Shown: positions 6,079-6,786 of the stretch, piece by piece | Numbering within the stretch: the stretch's first letter is position 1 | Layout: every line of letters starts with the position of its first letter | Assembly (NCBI GenBank): GCA_947259815.1 | Contig: CAMYNO010000213.1 | Coordinates: forward strand, 1-6,786 | Origin: an uncultured Parvularculaceae bacterium | GTDB lineage: Bacteria; Pseudomonadota; Alphaproteobacteria; Caulobacterales; Parvularculaceae | Length of the DNA: 6,786 bases | Direction: 5' to 3' | Notes under the pieces: generated by a model | The model's input: the letters and a program-made list of their open reading frames with translations, nothing else | Databases searched by the model: none | What the model was told of the DNA's origin: nothing | Made by a program: the position numbers and the translations under genes

Positions 6079-6119
6079 AGAAGCGTATTCCTCTTACCGG
6101 CGCAAAATACTATGCTTCT
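6079..6119 (+). repeat. Imperfect inverted repeat between purQ and the lipoprotein gene
   Basis: AGAAGCGTATT (6079-6089) pairs with AATAC (6106-6110) plus GCTTCT (6114-6119), giving eleven base pairs broken only by a three-base TAT bulge, with a 16-base loop. The RNA would fold 10 bases past the purQ stop and end 22 bases before the next start codon. Only short pyrimidine tracts follow, not a T run, so it is not a standard intrinsic terminator. It could protect the pur transcript end, separate the two genes, or act as an operator. Confidence 0.55.
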
Positions 6120-6141
6120 TCGAAAAGTGGGAGGATTGCAT

Positions 6142-6786
6142 ATGCGCGGCTGGATTTTTTTATGCTTGTTGTTTGGTGTTGTTTCATGCGGCGAAAAAAC
6201 TGACGAAACGCCGACGGACCTTTCCTATCAGGAAACCCTGATGACGCAGTTGATTGACGCCAGAGCGGGCGACGTCATCGAAATTCCCGAGGGCAAGTTC
6301 AGCTTCGACAGATCGCTCAGCCTGAAAGTCGACGGCGTGACCATTCGCGGACAGGGAATGGATAAGTCCGTCCTTTCTTTCAAAGGCCAGGTCGCGGGCG
6401 CAGAGGGATTACTCGTCACCGCCGGCGATTTTGTGATCGAAGACCTCGCGATCGAAGACACCATAGGCGACGCCCTGAAAATTTCCGATGGCGAGAACAT
6501 CGTTATCCGCCGCGTGCGCACGGAATGGACCGGCGGGCCGAAAACCTCAAATGGCGCCTATGGCATTTATCCGGTGCAGACGAAAAACGTACTGATGGAA
6601 GAAAATGTCGCCATCGCGGCGGCCGACGCCGGTCTTTATATAGGGCAGTCGGAAAACGTTATCGTGCGCAATAACCGGGCCGAATACAATGTCGCCGGGA
6701 TTGAAATTGAAAACACGACCGGCGCGGATGTTTACGGCAATGTTGCGACCAACAACACCGGCGGCATTCTTGTTTTCAATATGCCG
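6142..6786 (+). CDS. Parallel beta-helix repeat lipoprotein, N-terminal part (runs off the window)
   Basis: The first 215 codons are present and the frame is open at the window edge. The ATG at 6142 follows a GGGAGG site (6129-6134) seven bases upstream. Residues 1-16 are a lipoprotein signal peptide: Arg2, a hydrophobic core, and lipobox VVSC ending at Cys16; residue +2 is Gly, so outer-membrane sorting is likely. Residues 37-56 (LIDARAGDVIEIPEGKFSFD) open a right-handed beta-helix. Coils are seen from GVTIRG (65), FVIEDLAI (97), NIVIRRVR (119), NVLMEENV (149), NVIVRNNR (172) and ADVYGNVA (195), mostly 23 residues apart. The sequence agrees with what I remember of the TIGR03805 family, whose genes regularly occur beside a SO_2930/HNE_0200-type c-type cytochrome (TIGR03806). 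The function is unknown; related folds bind or cut polysaccharides, but no catalytic site is visible here. It lies 72 bases after purQ and may have its own promoter. Confidence 0.88.
   Translation, partial: MRGWIFLCLLFGVVSCGEKTDETPTDLSYQETLMTQLIDARAGDVIEIPEGKFSFDRSLSLKVDGVTIRGQGMDKSVLSFKGQVAGAEGLLVTAGDFVIEDLAIEDTIGDALKISDGENIVIRRVRTEWTGGPKTSNGAYGIYPVQTKNVLMEENVAIAAADAGLYIGQSENVIVRNNRAEYNVAGIEIENTTGADVYGNVATNNTGGILVFNMP

Overview
The window looks like a stretch of an alphaproteobacterial chromosome, moderately GC-rich and densely coded. The best clues are a complete gene of the DUF1476 family, which is the zeta inhibitor of the F1FO-ATP synthase and is essentially an alphaproteobacterial protein. 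It lies head-to-head with a purC-purS-purQ run, an arrangement common in that class. The beta-helix lipoprotein at the right end is of a kind I associate with marine Hyphomonas/Parvularcula-like bacteria. This finer placement is inference only.

Layout. Everything left of about 4110 is on the minus strand and is transcribed right to left: ATPase zeta inhibitor (4111-3788), LysE/RhtB-type exporter (3781-3152, TTG start), short-chain dehydrogenase (3077-2304), a 146-base gap, then a tight group: lemA (2157-1591), GNAT acetyltransferase (1572-964), aspartate/glutamate racemase-like enzyme (967-269, GTG start) and the N-terminal 89 codons of an M48 membrane metallopeptidase (269 to the window edge). 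Everything right of about 4380 is on the plus strand: purC (4382-5158), purS (5162-5404), purQ (5401-6069), then a beta-helix lipoprotein (6142 to the window edge). The 270 bases between 4112 and 4381 are a divergent control region.

How the genes fit together. PurC makes SAICAR. PurS and PurQ are the two small partners of FGAM synthase, and their large partner PurL does not follow directly; a surface lipoprotein does. LemA and M48 peptidases are a frequent pair. Here the pair is split by two small-molecule enzymes, and the last two junctions in the group overlap (GTGA, 4 bases; TGATG, 1 base), so the four genes look like one translationally coupled unit. The zeta inhibitor gene is followed closely by the exporter.

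Most of this is ordinary core-genome content; I saw no mobile element, CRISPR array or RNA gene. Points worth a second look are the racemase active site (Ser in place of the first catalytic Cys), the split LemA/M48 pair, a 14-base identical motif in two intergenic regions at similar distances from start codons, an inverted repeat after purQ, and the beta-helix lipoprotein, for which a c-type cytochrome partner just beyond the window can be predicted.
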